This document shows, piece by piece, positions 16,721 to 24,243 of a stretch of DNA of 64,000 bases. Source of the DNA: an uncultured Lachnospiraceae bacterium (GTDB lineage: Bacteria; Bacillota; Clostridia; Lachnospirales; Lachnospiraceae). Each line of letters begins with the position of its first letter. Within the stretch, counting starts at the first letter, position 1. The notes under the pieces were generated by a model. That model worked only from the letters and a program-made list of their open reading frames with translations, ran no database searches and was not told the DNA's origin. The translations under genes were made by a program, and so were the position numbers. Location: NCBI GenBank assembly GCA_947629865.1, contig CANRFJ010000015.1, positions 1-64,000 on the forward strand, in the 5' to 3' direction.

Positions 16721-16903
16721 ATGCTGACAATGGATAGAAAACAAGTAGATTTTACACATGATATTTCTTATTATGCAAAAGACAGCAGGCTGACCGGAGA
16801 GCCGGATGGTAAGCGGTATAAGTGGAGGGAAATGATTCAAAGGTTCAGGCAGCTTGGCAGACCGCTCACGGATGAAGAAGCGGAGGAATTTAGGATAAAA
16901 TAG
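16721..16903 (+). CDS. small basic/acidic partner protein of the GNAT-like gene
   Basis: 60-aa protein with MLTMDRKQVDFTHDISYYAK at the N-terminus and QLGRPLTDEEAEEFRIK at the end. I believe similar short proteins recur beside GNAT-like genes in Firmicutes, but this is memory, not a search. The start ATG 16721 lies nine bases after the previous stop, with GGTGG at 16711-16715. Tight coupling to the preceding gene makes it a candidate antitoxin or regulator. No helix-turn-helix is obvious. Confidence 0.6.
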   Translation: MLTMDRKQVDFTHDISYYAKDSRLTGEPDGKRYKWREMIQRFRQLGRPLTDEEAEEFRIK

Positions 16904-16958
16904 TTGCGACATCTGCAAAATGGCCATGCGGTCATCCTGCCGGAGAGCGGCGCGCCTG

Positions 16959-17465
16959 TCAGCGGCCGCAGCAGTGTTTGTATTTTTTTCCGCTTCCGCA
17001 TGGGCAGGGATCGTTCCTTCCGACCTTGCGGTTTTCGTTGTGGACAGTGCCGGATTTTTTCTGTTCAAGGTACAATTCCTTCCGGCGTTCCGGCGTCAGG
17101 ATATCCTCCCATTGGGGGAGGTTATACAGCCACTCTGCATTGCAGCCTACCATGTTATAATACAGTTTTTCCACATCTATATCAATTTTTACGACCGTAT
17201 CTTTCTCCATCGTGTCGATGGGATTTGCTTCCTTCAGGCTCTCGTTGATGCCGTCCAGAAAACCGACCATCATGGAGAGAGGCACATCATATCTGGAGGC
17301 GAGCTCCTCCACTGTGCCCTCCACCGTGTCGGAGGGGTTGCTCAGAAGCTGCTCATAAATTCCCTTTTCCAGGTTAAAATAATTCTGCCAGAATTTTTCG
17401 CCGTCTTTAGAGTTCTGCATTTCCTCGCTATATGCGTAATCACGCCAATCCTGTAATAATGCCAT
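16959..17465 (-). CDS. SEC-C zinc-motif protein
   Basis: 168-aa cytoplasmic protein ending in the SEC-C motif [18 protein letters not shown], the zinc-binding tail also found at the end of SecA. The rest is an all-helical domain ([56 protein letters not shown]) of the YecA/UPF0149-adjacent kind, function unknown. The start at 17465 has GAGG 8 bases upstream, whereas an ATG at 17471 is only 2 bases from it. It runs opposite to its neighbours and converges with the GNAT-like pair. A protein-binding or SecA-competing role is only an inference from the motif. Confidence 0.8.
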   Translation of the reverse strand: MALLQDWRDYAYSEEMQNSKDGEKFWQNYFNLEKGIYEQLLSNPSDTVEGTVEELASRYDVPLSMMVGFLDGINESLKEANPIDTMEKDTVVKIDIDVEKLYYNMVGCNAEWLYNLPQWEDILTPERRKELYLEQKKSGTVHNENRKVGRNDPCPCGSGKKYKHCCGR

Positions 17466-17687
17466 TGTCATAACCTCATTTCTGTAAAACTGTAATTATC
17501 CTTGTGGAAAACATAAAATGATTTGTTTCCCGCTTTCCTGTCCGTAATGAATATAGCATATAATGGAAAAAAATGCAAAGGATATTGAGAGAAATTGCGC
17601 CGCCCGGCAGTGGAAACCGGAAATGATTTGAAATTATTAAAAAAATTTGCATTTTTCTGAATAAAGAGAAAAGAAGTGGCAACAATA

Positions 17688-17823
17688 CTATTAACAGCAG
17701 GACAGGGCGATTCCCCCTCTGCTCTGGCCTGTTGTATTCTACCTATGAAAAGGTTGAATACTTATCCTCCCCTTTTTGAATATCCCGTTGTCGGCAAAGG
17801 CGTCGACGGCGGGATATTTTTTG
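17688..17823 (+). ncRNA. candidate structured small RNA with terminator
   Basis: Three consecutive hairpins without an ORF: an irregular one at about 17693-17735 (AACAGCAGG paired with CCTGTT); GTATTCTACCT (17734-17744) paired with AGGTTGAATAC (17751-17761), one mismatch; and AATATCCCG (17779-17787) paired with CGGGATATT (17810-17818), whose T tract continues to 17823, an intrinsic terminator. No promoter is clear. It could be a free-standing sRNA or a 3' remnant; no Rfam family is recognised. Confidence 0.35.
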
Positions 17824-17856
17824 TGGTGTCGGACTTTCTGAAAATCACCGGTTCAG

Positions 17857-17891
17857 CATTAGTGCAAAATTAGTGAAAATTAGTGCAAAAT
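17857..17891. repeat. three short direct repeats upstream of the tRNA promoter
   Basis: ATTAGTGCAAA, ATTAGTGAAA and ATTAGTGCAAA run head to tail, directly before the -35 of the tRNA-Trp promoter. Confidence 0.6.
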
Positions 17892-17905
17892 GTTGATTTT
17901 TATTA

Positions 17906-17934
17906 TTGACAAACAGATAAAAAAAATGTATTAT
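17906..17934 (+). promoter_or_regulatory. strong promoter of tRNA-Trp
   Basis: TTGACA (17906-17911), 17 bases, TATTAT (17929-17934). A consensus -35 fits a stable-RNA promoter. Confidence 0.8.
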
Positions 17935-17981
17935 GTTCAAGTGAGCGGCGGAATGTAATTGCAGTCTGCTGTTATCATGTT

Positions 17982-18052
17982 AGGGGCATAGTTCATCGGT
18001 AGAATAAGAGTCTCCAAAACTCCTGAGTCGGGTTCGATTCCTGATGCCCCTG
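17982..18052 (+). tRNA. trnW: tRNA-Trp (anticodon CCA)
   Basis: The 7-bp acceptor stem AGGGGCA/TGCCCCT closes a normal cloverleaf with D-arm GTTC..., anticodon loop CTCCAAA (anticodon CCA) and T-arm GGGTTCGATTCC, discriminator G. The sequence closely matches Firmicutes tRNA-Trp. The first anticodon-stem pair appears to be an A-C mismatch. CCA is not encoded. It is a single tRNA gene with its own promoter and terminator. Confidence 0.95.
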
Positions 18053-18063
18053 TCTCAGAAAAA

Positions 18064-18108
18064 GTCCTGAAGCCTTTTCGATGAGAAGGCAGGGCTTTTT
18101 TTATTTTT
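18064..18108 (+). terminator. terminator of tRNA-Trp
   Basis: GTCCTG and GCCTT pair with AAGGC and AGGGC around a small internal loop, followed by T7 and more Ts. Confidence 0.85.
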
Positions 18109-18204
18109 CCCTTTTGCCACCGGAGTGACAAGTTTTCTCTGTAGAGTAGAAAAGCAGGAAAATATTGTATGAACACAGTAAAGGGCTACTTGAATGGAGG
18201 AAGC

Positions 18205-20259
18205 ATGAGAATGAGAGCGAGAGCGAAACTGCGGCTGCTTTTGCTGATGGCCGGGCTGGGGATTGTCTTTGCCGTTCCCGGACAGACGGCGCGGGCCGAG
18301 GAAAAAACGATTGAGAAACTTGAGGTGACGGACACGGCGCTTGAGGTGCCGTACGGGAGCCAGTTCAACGCCGCCAATGTGAATCTGCTGGTACACTACA
18401 GCGACGGCACGGTGGCGGGGGCGAAGCCGGATTCCATTTCCCTGGTGGATACGTCCCGGATTGGGGAGCAGGAGATCGAGGTGCAGTATCAGGGCATGAC
18501 GGTGAAGTATACTATTTTCATTGTGCCGCGACAGGTAACGGGAGTCCGCATCAGCGAGGGAACCAGAAAGGACGTGACGGTCACGTGGGACGCCCTTGAG
18601 GAGGCCGCGAACTATGAGATTTACACTTCTTCCCGGCAGGACGGCAGTTATACGCTGAAAAAGAGTGTAGAGAAAAATGAATATACCTTTGAGGATATGG
18701 AGCAGGGGAAAATAATCTATGTAAAAATTCGGGCGGTGGCTGATAAAATGTCAGGTGAGGACTCGGAAGTGATTCCCATTGCGCCCAAGCCGGGCAAAGT
18801 GTCCGGTATACAGATCACGAAAGCCGTCAAGACCAAGATCACCCTCACATGGGAGGCGGCGGAAGGAGCCACCGGCTATGCAGTCTATTACCGTCTGTCA
18901 TCTGCCACTGCGTATACGCTTGCGGGGACGACGGAGAAACTTACCTATCAGATAACCGGGCTGAAGGCGGGACAGGATTACTATGTCAAGGTACACGCTT
19001 ATGCGGCGGATGTGAACAACCAGGGGGAGGCGTCGGACGTGTCCTTCTGCGGCACGGCGCCCAAAATTCCGGTTATATCCGAGTTAAAGGGCGGGGATAA
19101 GCGGGTGAAAGTGTACTGGAAGAAATGCACGGGGGCCGAACAGTTCCGCATCTACATATCCGCAAGTGCCAATACCGGTTTTACCCTGGCCGCTACGGTG
19201 TCCGCCGAGGATCCCAGACTGTATGGGATAGATGGACTTGTTCAGAAAAAGAAATACTATGTAAAGATTGTGTCGGTGCGCACGGTCGCCGGCATGGAAC
19301 TGGTACAGGAATCCACTGTAAAGAGCGCCACGACAAAAAAGGCAAAGGCTACCAGCACGGCGGCCAAGTATTACAGTACGAAGAAAAAATTGAAGAAATC
19401 GCCTGCCTGGAAGAAGTATGCCGCCTTCCGAAAGAGGCTTGTCTATAATAAGTGCTATATTTTGCCGGGCATGAAGGTGACAAACGTGGCAGGCTTTAAC
19501 GCCACGCGCATGGTTCCGCAGAGCATTGCCTTTGCAAAAAAATATCTGCTCATATCGGCTTATGACTATTCCAAGGCTCAGGAATCCGTCATCTATATAA
19601 TGGATCGCAAGAGCCGTAAATACATAACCTCCCTGGTGCTTCCGCACAAGGGACATGTGGGGGGAATGGCTTTTGACGGAACCAATCTCTGGATTGCATA
19701 CGGCAAAAATTTACAGTGCATCCGGTATTCGGTTATTAAAAATGCTGCCGTCTCCGGGAAGGCATATACGGAGATCTATCACTTTACCACGGTGGCAGCC
19801 ATGCCGGAGACAGTTTCCTATGTGCTCTATTACGGGGACAGAATATGGGTGGGGGCCTACAATGAAAAGAGCAAGAAGTACATGTACGGTTACTCCATTG
19901 CGCAAAAAACAGGGACTCCGGTTCTGACACAGGTGAACCGTATGCTCATGCCGAACCGCACCCAGGGCGTAGCCGTCACGGAGGACGGGAAAATGATTAT
20001 TTCCCGATCCTGTCAGACGAAGAAGGGGCAGTCCGGTTTCCTCTCGCGGCTGGACGTATACAAGCCCACCTGGAATTTTTCAAAGTATTCTGTGAAGAAA
20101 AACAAGAAAAAGAAGACAGTGAAAATGCCGCCGATGAATGAGGGAATTGCCATTTACGGCTCCTATACCTATCTCGTCTATGAGTCGCCGGCCTTTTCGG
20201 ATTGTGCGGCCCCGGTGGATCGGGTGGCCGCCTTTAAGACAAAAAAGATCACCGGATAA
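18205..20259 (+). CDS. secreted protein with bacterial Ig-like and three Fn3 domains
   Basis: 684-aa exported protein. A signal peptide (MRMRARAKLRLLLLMAG, cut near ARA-EE) is followed by a Big_3-like Ig domain (about residues 35-110, LEVPYGSQFNAANVNLLVHYSDGT) and three fibronectin type III domains (about 110-205, 205-300, 300-390; each with a VTWD/LTWE strand and a YYVKI/V-AY strand). A Lys-rich linker leads to a C-terminal domain of about 280 aa with recurring IYIMDRKSRKYI, MAFDGTNLWIAYG and RIWVGAYNEKS segments, which read like beta-propeller blades. No cell-wall anchor is visible. The start is ATG 18205 after GGAGG (18196-18200); ATG 18211 is also possible. Carbohydrate or wall binding is a guess from the domain types. 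Confidence 0.8.
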   Translation: MRMRARAKLRLLLLMAGLGIVFAVPGQTARAEEKTIEKLEVTDTALEVPYGSQFNAANVNLLVHYSDGTVAGAKPDSISLVDTSRIGEQEIEVQYQGMTVKYTIFIVPRQVTGVRISEGTRKDVTVTWDALEEAANYEIYTSSRQDGSYTLKKSVEKNEYTFEDMEQGKIIYVKIRAVADKMSGEDSEVIPIAPKPGKVSGIQITKAVKTKITLTWEAAEGATGYAVYYRLSSATAYTLAGTTEKLTYQITGLKAGQDYYVKVHAYAADVNNQGEASDVSFCGTAPKIPVISELKGGDKRVKVYWKKCTGAEQFRIYISASANTGFTLAATVSAEDPRLYGIDGLVQKKKYYVKIVSVRTVAGMELVQESTVKSATTKKAKATSTAAKYYSTKKKLKKSPAWKKYAAFRKRLVYNKCYILPGMKVTNVAGFNATRMVPQSIAFAKKYLLISAYDYSKAQESVIYIMDRKSRKYITSLVLPHKGHVGGMAFDGTNLWIAYGKNLQCIRYSVIKNAAVSGKAYTEIYHFTTVAAMPETVSYVLYYGDRIWVGAYNEKSKKYMYGYSIAQKTGTPVLTQVNRMLMPNRTQGVAVTEDGKMIISRSCQTKKGQSGFLSRLDVYKPTWNFSKYSVKKNKKKKTVKMPPMNEGIAIYGSYTYLVYESPAFSDCAAPVDRVAAFKTKKITG

Positions 20260-20298
20260 AATAAATGGGAGTTCATTTGTAAAAAGGTGAATTTGGGG

Positions 20299-20377
20299 GT
20301 ACCCCTTAGCACGGTTTTGTATTATAATGTTCTTTGTATTAGGACAAAAACCGCAGGAAGGGTACCCTTTTTGCGAG
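20299..20377 (+). promoter_or_regulatory. imperfect long inverted repeat around a TATAAT box
   Basis: GGGTACCCCT with CGGTTTTGT on the left and ACAAAAACCG with GGAAGGGTACCC on the right form arms of about 22 bases with a few mismatches. The loop carries TATAAT at 20323-20328. The right arm is followed by T5. As DNA it could be an operator pair flanking the -10; as RNA the right part may act as a leader hairpin. Confidence 0.5.
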
Positions 20378-20402
20378 ATTAAAGATAAGGAGTTTATATT
20401 TT

Positions 20403-22100
20403 ATGAAAGGACCAGCAGCACCCAAAGATCCGGTGGAAAAGAGACCGTGCCTGTATGTGGTACTGGACAAGACCATATCGGGTACGAAGGAGAAGGACGG
20501 CGTGTGCCGTGATTATGTCTTCCTGGAGGGAAGGCTCATTGATCAGGTCAGATTTACCTCTGGGGACATAGACGAGGAGATTCTGAATATGCTTCCGAAA
20601 ATGGAGACCTTCCGCCAATTGGTACATAGTGTCGGCGTCAGCCTGAAGTCGGTGGAGCCGGAGGACAGAGAGGATACGGTGGAATTTCAGTTCCAGTGCT
20701 ATGGAAAGTCGGATAAATATACCACAGGTACGGTCATGGAGATGACCTGCCCCTGTACGGGGGAGGAGCTTGTGATGCCCGTGGACGCCTATCCAGTGAA
20801 TGAGGAGGACGACCAGTTTGGCTCCTTCAATTTTATTTTCCCGAAGGAGAACCGCAATATGGTTCTCACCGTGAAATTTTATCTGAACGACGGCTATGAG
20901 GTGCCGGAGATCCAGGTGGATCCGCCGGTTGACTTTGAGTCGGAGGCGTATGGGAAGATGATTGCCAGATCCCTGGTGTCCACAGGGAATAATTACCGCC
21001 TGAAAAAGGTGATTGAGCGGGCGAGAAAGGGCGAGGACGTCACAATCGCTTATATTGGCGGCTCCATCACACAGGGGGCCGGCGCCAAGCCGATCAATAC
21101 GGAGTGCTATGCGTATCGCTCCTATAAGTCATTCTGCGATTTGTTTTCTCCGTGCGGCGGAGACAATATTCATTATGTGAAGGCCGGAGTGGGGGGAACC
21201 CCGTCCGAGTTCGGCATGGTGCGCTACGACAGGGACGTGACAGGGGACGGTAAGATATCTCCGGATCTGGTGATTGTTGAGTTCGCCGTAAATGACGAGG
21301 GCGATGAGACGGAGGGCGTCAGCTTTGAGAGTCTGGTGTTAAAGATTTTACAGGCGGATAACAGACCGGCGGTTCTTCTGAATTTTGCCGTCTTTATGAG
21401 CGATTGGAATTTGCAGTCAAGGCTGCAGCCTATCGGAGAGCGGTATGAGCTGCCGATGGTGAGCGTCAAAGATGCGGTGACGCCGCAATTTGAGACGAAT
21501 GAGGTCATCAGTAAGAGACAGTTTTTTTACGATATTTATCACCCGACCAACGACGGGCACCGGATTATGGCAGACTGTATTGCCCATCTCTTTGAGGAAC
21601 TGGACAGGGAGGAGATGGCCGGAGAGGATATTTCCCTCGACAGAGAGCCGGTATATGGTACCCAGTTTAAGGATATCGAGCGTTTCGACAGGAAAAATGC
21701 CGACGAGTACGCGGAGATAACGGCGAGGGGCTATGAGGCGTCGGACACGGAGATCCAGTATGTAGAGCGCGACATGGATCTGGGCGGCTCGCCGGAATTT
21801 GCGGACAACTGGCTGAATGACGGTGCTGTGGCTGATGCGGAATTTTCCATGAAACTCACCTGCCGGAATCTGGTGGCAGTAGTCAAGGACTCCGGCTCGT
21901 CGGAATTTGGCACGGCGGATGTCTATGTGGACGGGGCGATTGTAAAGAGCATTGATCCGCTGGAGAACGGCTGGAATCACTGCAATGCGCAGATTCTCAT
22001 TGACGAAAAGGAGAGTCGGGAGCATCAGGTGGTATTCCGCATGAAGGACGGAGACGCCGGAAAGAAATTTACGATTCTCGGCTTCGGCGTAACCCGATAG
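20403..22100 (+). CDS. SGNH/GDSL-type esterase with flanking beta domains
   Basis: 565-aa cytoplasmic protein with a central SGNH hydrolase domain. Block I is IAYIGGSITQGAG with nucleophile Ser221, block II is the Gly of KAGVGGTPSEFG, block III the Asn of EFAVNDEGDE, and block V the catalytic DIYHP (about Asp377/His380). About 190 N-terminal residues and about 150 C-terminal residues form beta-rich modules flanking it; the last (FADNWLNDGAVADAEFSMKL...) looks like a jelly roll. Such layouts are typical of carbohydrate deacetylases acting on xylan or related glycans. No signal peptide, so it may act on imported oligosaccharides. The substrate is inferred from the window's hemicellulase content. 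Confidence 0.85.
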   Translation: MKGPAAPKDPVEKRPCLYVVLDKTISGTKEKDGVCRDYVFLEGRLIDQVRFTSGDIDEEILNMLPKMETFRQLVHSVGVSLKSVEPEDREDTVEFQFQCYGKSDKYTTGTVMEMTCPCTGEELVMPVDAYPVNEEDDQFGSFNFIFPKENRNMVLTVKFYLNDGYEVPEIQVDPPVDFESEAYGKMIARSLVSTGNNYRLKKVIERARKGEDVTIAYIGGSITQGAGAKPINTECYAYRSYKSFCDLFSPCGGDNIHYVKAGVGGTPSEFGMVRYDRDVTGDGKISPDLVIVEFAVNDEGDETEGVSFESLVLKILQADNRPAVLLNFAVFMSDWNLQSRLQPIGERYELPMVSVKDAVTPQFETNEVISKRQFFYDIYHPTNDGHRIMADCIAHLFEELDREEMAGEDISLDREPVYGTQFKDIERFDRKNADEYAEITARGYEASDTEIQYVERDMDLGGSPEFADNWLNDGAVADAEFSMKLTCRNLVAVVKDSGSSEFGTADVYVDGAIVKSIDPLENGWNHCNAQILIDEKESREHQVVFRMKDGDAGKKFTILGFGVTR

Positions 22101-22125
22101 ACAGCACTGGCGCAAGGGAAAAATA

Positions 22126-22243
22126 GTGTGAAAAATCACACGGATGTGCTGATTTTTCACACGGGAATTTGTGAGAAGAACTTTAGTTCTTTGGAGCGCT
22201 CACAAATTCCCCGGATGGCAGACGCGAATTTGAGATTCGCGTC
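22126..22243. repeat. triple-hairpin palindromic element upstream of tgt
   Basis: Three perfect hairpins stand almost end to end: GTGTGAAAAATCA (22126-22138) with TGATTTTTCACAC (22150-22162); GGGAATTTGTGAG (22163-22175) with CTCACAAATTCCC (22199-22211), whose loop contains AAGAACTTTAGTTCTT; and GACGCGAAT (22221-22229) with ATTCGCGTC (22235-22243). The first 19 bases, ATAGTGTGAAAAATCACAC, recur exactly at 42452-42470. It is not followed by a T tract. Confidence 0.8.
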
Positions 22244-22279
22244 GCCCCGTCGCGAAAACGCTCCGGAATGGGGATTAAT

Positions 22280-23410
22280 ATGTACGAACTGCTTGCCAAA
22301 GAGGGCAGGGCCAAACGGGGGCGGCTTACGACGCCGCACGGAATCATTGAGACGCCGGTGTTTATGAATGTGGGGACGTCGGCGGCGATCAAGGGTGCAG
22401 TGTCCTCTGTGGATCTGGAGGAAATCGGCACACAGGTGGAGTTGTCCAATACCTATCATCTGCATGTGCGCCCCGGAGACGAAGTGATTTACAAACTGGG
22501 AGGACTGCAGCGTTTTATGGACTGGCACCGGCCGATTCTGACGGACTCCGGCGGCTTTCAGGTGTTTTCCCTGGCGGGGCTGCGCCGGATCAAGGAGGAG
22601 GGGGTGTATTTCAACTCCCACATCGACGGGCGCAAGATATTCATGGGGCCGGAGGAGAGTATGCAGATACAGTCGCATCTGGCCTCCACCATTGCCATGG
22701 CGTTTGACGAGTGCCCGCCACATTCGGCCACCAGAGAATATATGCAGGATTCGGTGGATCGGACTACCCGGTGGTTAGCCCGCTGTAAGGAGGAGATAGA
22801 CCGTCTGAACGCTCTGCCGGAAACCATCAATAAGGAGCAGATGCTTTTTGGGATCAATCAGGGGGGCACTTTTCCCGATATCCGTATTGAGCACGCCCGC
22901 CGGATTCGTGAGTTCGATCTGGATGGCTATGCCCTGGGCGGCCTGGCCGTGGGGGAGAGCCACCAGGAGATGTATGAGATACTGGAGGTGACAGTGCCGC
23001 ATCTGCCGCTGGAGAAACCTGTGTATCTCATGGGAGTGGGCACCCCGGAGAATATACTGGAGAGCGTGGAGCGCGGCGTTGACTTCTTCGACTGCGTGTA
23101 TCCGGCCAGGAACGGGCGGCATGGACATGCCTACACCAACCACGGAAAGATGAATCTGTCGAACGCACGCTACGAATTAGATGACCGGCCGATTGAGGAG
23201 GGCTGCGGCTGCCCGACCTGCAGGCGCTACAGTCGGGCCTATATCCGCCATCTGCTGAAGGCAGGAGAAATGTTGGGACTTCGATTATTGGTCTTGCATA
23301 ATCTGTACTTTTATAATACAATGATGAGGGAAATCCGGGAAGCCATTGAGGCGCAGAGGTTTTCCCAATATAAAAAAGAAAAGCTGGAGCGCATGGCGTC
23401 CGGCGAATAG
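22280..23410 (+). CDS. tgt: queuine tRNA-ribosyltransferase
   Basis: 376-aa bacterial TGT, which exchanges guanine-34 of GUN-anticodon tRNAs for preQ1 on the way to queuosine. Visible are TPVFMNVGTSAAIKG, the nucleophile region LTDSGGFQVFSLA with catalytic Asp in the first segment, GINQGGTFPDIR, GGLAVGES, and the second catalytic Asp in DFFDCVYPARNGRHG. The zinc ligands are CGCPTCRRY plus a His (LHNLYFYN). ATG 22280 follows GGGGA; ATG 22268 lacks a site. Followed by yajC, as in many bacteria. No queA is adjacent. The triple-hairpin element in front may influence its expression. Confidence 0.96.
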   Translation: MYELLAKEGRAKRGRLTTPHGIIETPVFMNVGTSAAIKGAVSSVDLEEIGTQVELSNTYHLHVRPGDEVIYKLGGLQRFMDWHRPILTDSGGFQVFSLAGLRRIKEEGVYFNSHIDGRKIFMGPEESMQIQSHLASTIAMAFDECPPHSATREYMQDSVDRTTRWLARCKEEIDRLNALPETINKEQMLFGINQGGTFPDIRIEHARRIREFDLDGYALGGLAVGESHQEMYEILEVTVPHLPLEKPVYLMGVGTPENILESVERGVDFFDCVYPARNGRHGHAYTNHGKMNLSNARYELDDRPIEEGCGCPTCRRYSRAYIRHLLKAGEMLGLRLLVLHNLYFYNTMMREIREAIEAQRFSQYKKEKLERMASGE

Positions 23411-23442
23411 ATTCTGAAGGAAAGGAATGTAGGAGGTAACGT

Positions 23443-23718
23443 ATGACAGGACAGAGCATAGGAATTATTTTACTTTACGTTGTCATTATCGGCGCATTTT
23501 ATCTGATTGCCATTCGGCCGCAGAAGAAAAGGGAGAAGGAGCATCAGGCTTTGGTATCCTCAGTGGAGGTGGGCGACAGTATTCTGACCACCAGCGGTTT
23601 TTACGGCGTAGTGATCGACATACCGGCAGACGAGGTTGTCATTGTGGAGTTTGGAAGCAATAAAAACTGCCGGATCCCCATGAAAAAAGAAGCGATTGTG
23701 GAAGTAGAAAAAGCGTGA
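23443..23718 (+). CDS. yajC: preprotein translocase subunit YajC
   Basis: 91-aa membrane protein with one transmembrane helix (residues about 4-23, IGIILLYVVIIGAFYLIAIRP) and the RPQKKREKEHQ motif, then the soluble SH3-like domain with VGDSILTTSGFYGVV. It is the accessory Sec subunit that works with SecDF. GGAGGT lies close to ATG 23443, and the gene begins 33 bases after tgt, the classical tgt-yajC order. secD and secF are not present in this window. Confidence 0.95.
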   Translation: MTGQSIGIILLYVVIIGAFYLIAIRPQKKREKEHQALVSSVEVGDSILTTSGFYGVVIDIPADEVVIVEFGSNKNCRIPMKKEAIVEVEKA

Positions 23719-23721
23719 AAC

Positions 23722-23756
23722 GCTTCAGCATGAATGCTTCAGCGTAGACGCTTCAG
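23722..23756. repeat. three 14-bp-spaced GCTTCAG repeats
   Basis: GCTTCAG at 23722-23728, 23736-23742 and 23750-23756 directly after the yajC stop: a short tandem array of period 14. Confidence 0.6.
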
Positions 23757-23803
23757 AACACGATTTGGCGCAGAAAACGGGAATACCGGAAGGAGGATAG
23801 GAT

Positions 23804-24145
23804 ATGCCATTTATTGATTCAAAAGTGACTGTAAAGATTTCACCGGAAAAGGAGGAGGCCATCAAGCAGAGGCTTGGGCAGGCGATAGCGATTGTCGGCA
23901 AGAGCGAGAGTTTTCTGATGGTGGGCTTCCAGGACGAATACACTCTGTACTTTAAGGGAGCCAAATGCGAGAAGGCGGCCTTTGTTGAGGTGAAGGTGTT
24001 TGGCAGCGTCAACAGCCAGGCCTGCAATCATATGACGGAAGAAATCTGCAATATCTATGAAGAAGAATTGGAAATTCCGGCATCGAATATTTATATAACC
24101 TATCAGGGCATAGCGGACTGGGGCTGGAACGGCGGCAACTTTTAG
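23804..24145 (+). CDS. tautomerase / MIF superfamily protein
   Basis: 113-aa protein beginning MPFIDSKVTVKIS; after Met removal, Pro1 would be the catalytic base of the tautomerase (MIF) superfamily. The body, KSESFLMVGFQDEYTLYFKG and KVFGSVNSQACNHMTEEICNIYEEELEIPASNIYITYQGI, follows the two beta-alpha-beta units of the MIF fold and its NIYI segment. Length matches MIF (about 114) rather than the short 4-OT. A phenylpyruvate-tautomerase-like activity is possible; the physiological role in bacteria is unknown. GGAGG precedes the start; it is a single gene closed by a terminator. Confidence 0.88.
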   Translation: MPFIDSKVTVKISPEKEEAIKQRLGQAIAIVGKSESFLMVGFQDEYTLYFKGAKCEKAAFVEVKVFGSVNSQACNHMTEEICNIYEEELEIPASNIYITYQGIADWGWNGGNF

Positions 24146-24155
24146 AGAGAATAGC

Positions 24156-24183
24156 AAAGACGTCCTGCGGGGCGTCTTTTTCT
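24156..24183 (+). terminator. terminator after the tautomerase gene
   Basis: AAAGACG (24156-24162), a 10-base loop and CGTCTTT form a stem running into a T tract. Confidence 0.85.
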
Positions 24184-24243
24184 TCATAGGGAAAGGTTTG
24201 CGGCAAAAACCGGAGAGCCGGCAAATATCCGCAAGGAGGGAAA

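Larger units (their letters stand above)
17466..17981. other. 516-base intergenic stretch with structured RNA and promoter signals
   Basis: No convincing protein gene. It holds, in order, the upstream region of the SEC-C gene (minus), a probable structured RNA ending in a terminator (about 17690-17823), three ATTAGTG-type direct repeats (17857-17891) and the promoter of tRNA-Trp (17906-17934). Confidence 0.6.

Noticed and set aside
16920..17456. Plus-strand frame of 178 codons with hydrophobic stretches
   Set aside because: It is the complement of the SEC-C protein gene, whose CPCGSG...HCC motif is unmistakable.
17676..17873. 65-codon frame in the tRNA-Trp upstream region
   Set aside because: It runs through the terminator hairpin at 17779-17823 and has no ribosome binding site.
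17981..18130. Integrated element at tRNA-Trp
   Set aside because: No integrase, no direct repeat of the tRNA 3' end and no change in composition next to it were seen.
22126..22279. preQ1 riboswitch in front of tgt
   Set aside because: The stretch is three strong hairpins; the short preQ1 pseudoknot core was not seen.
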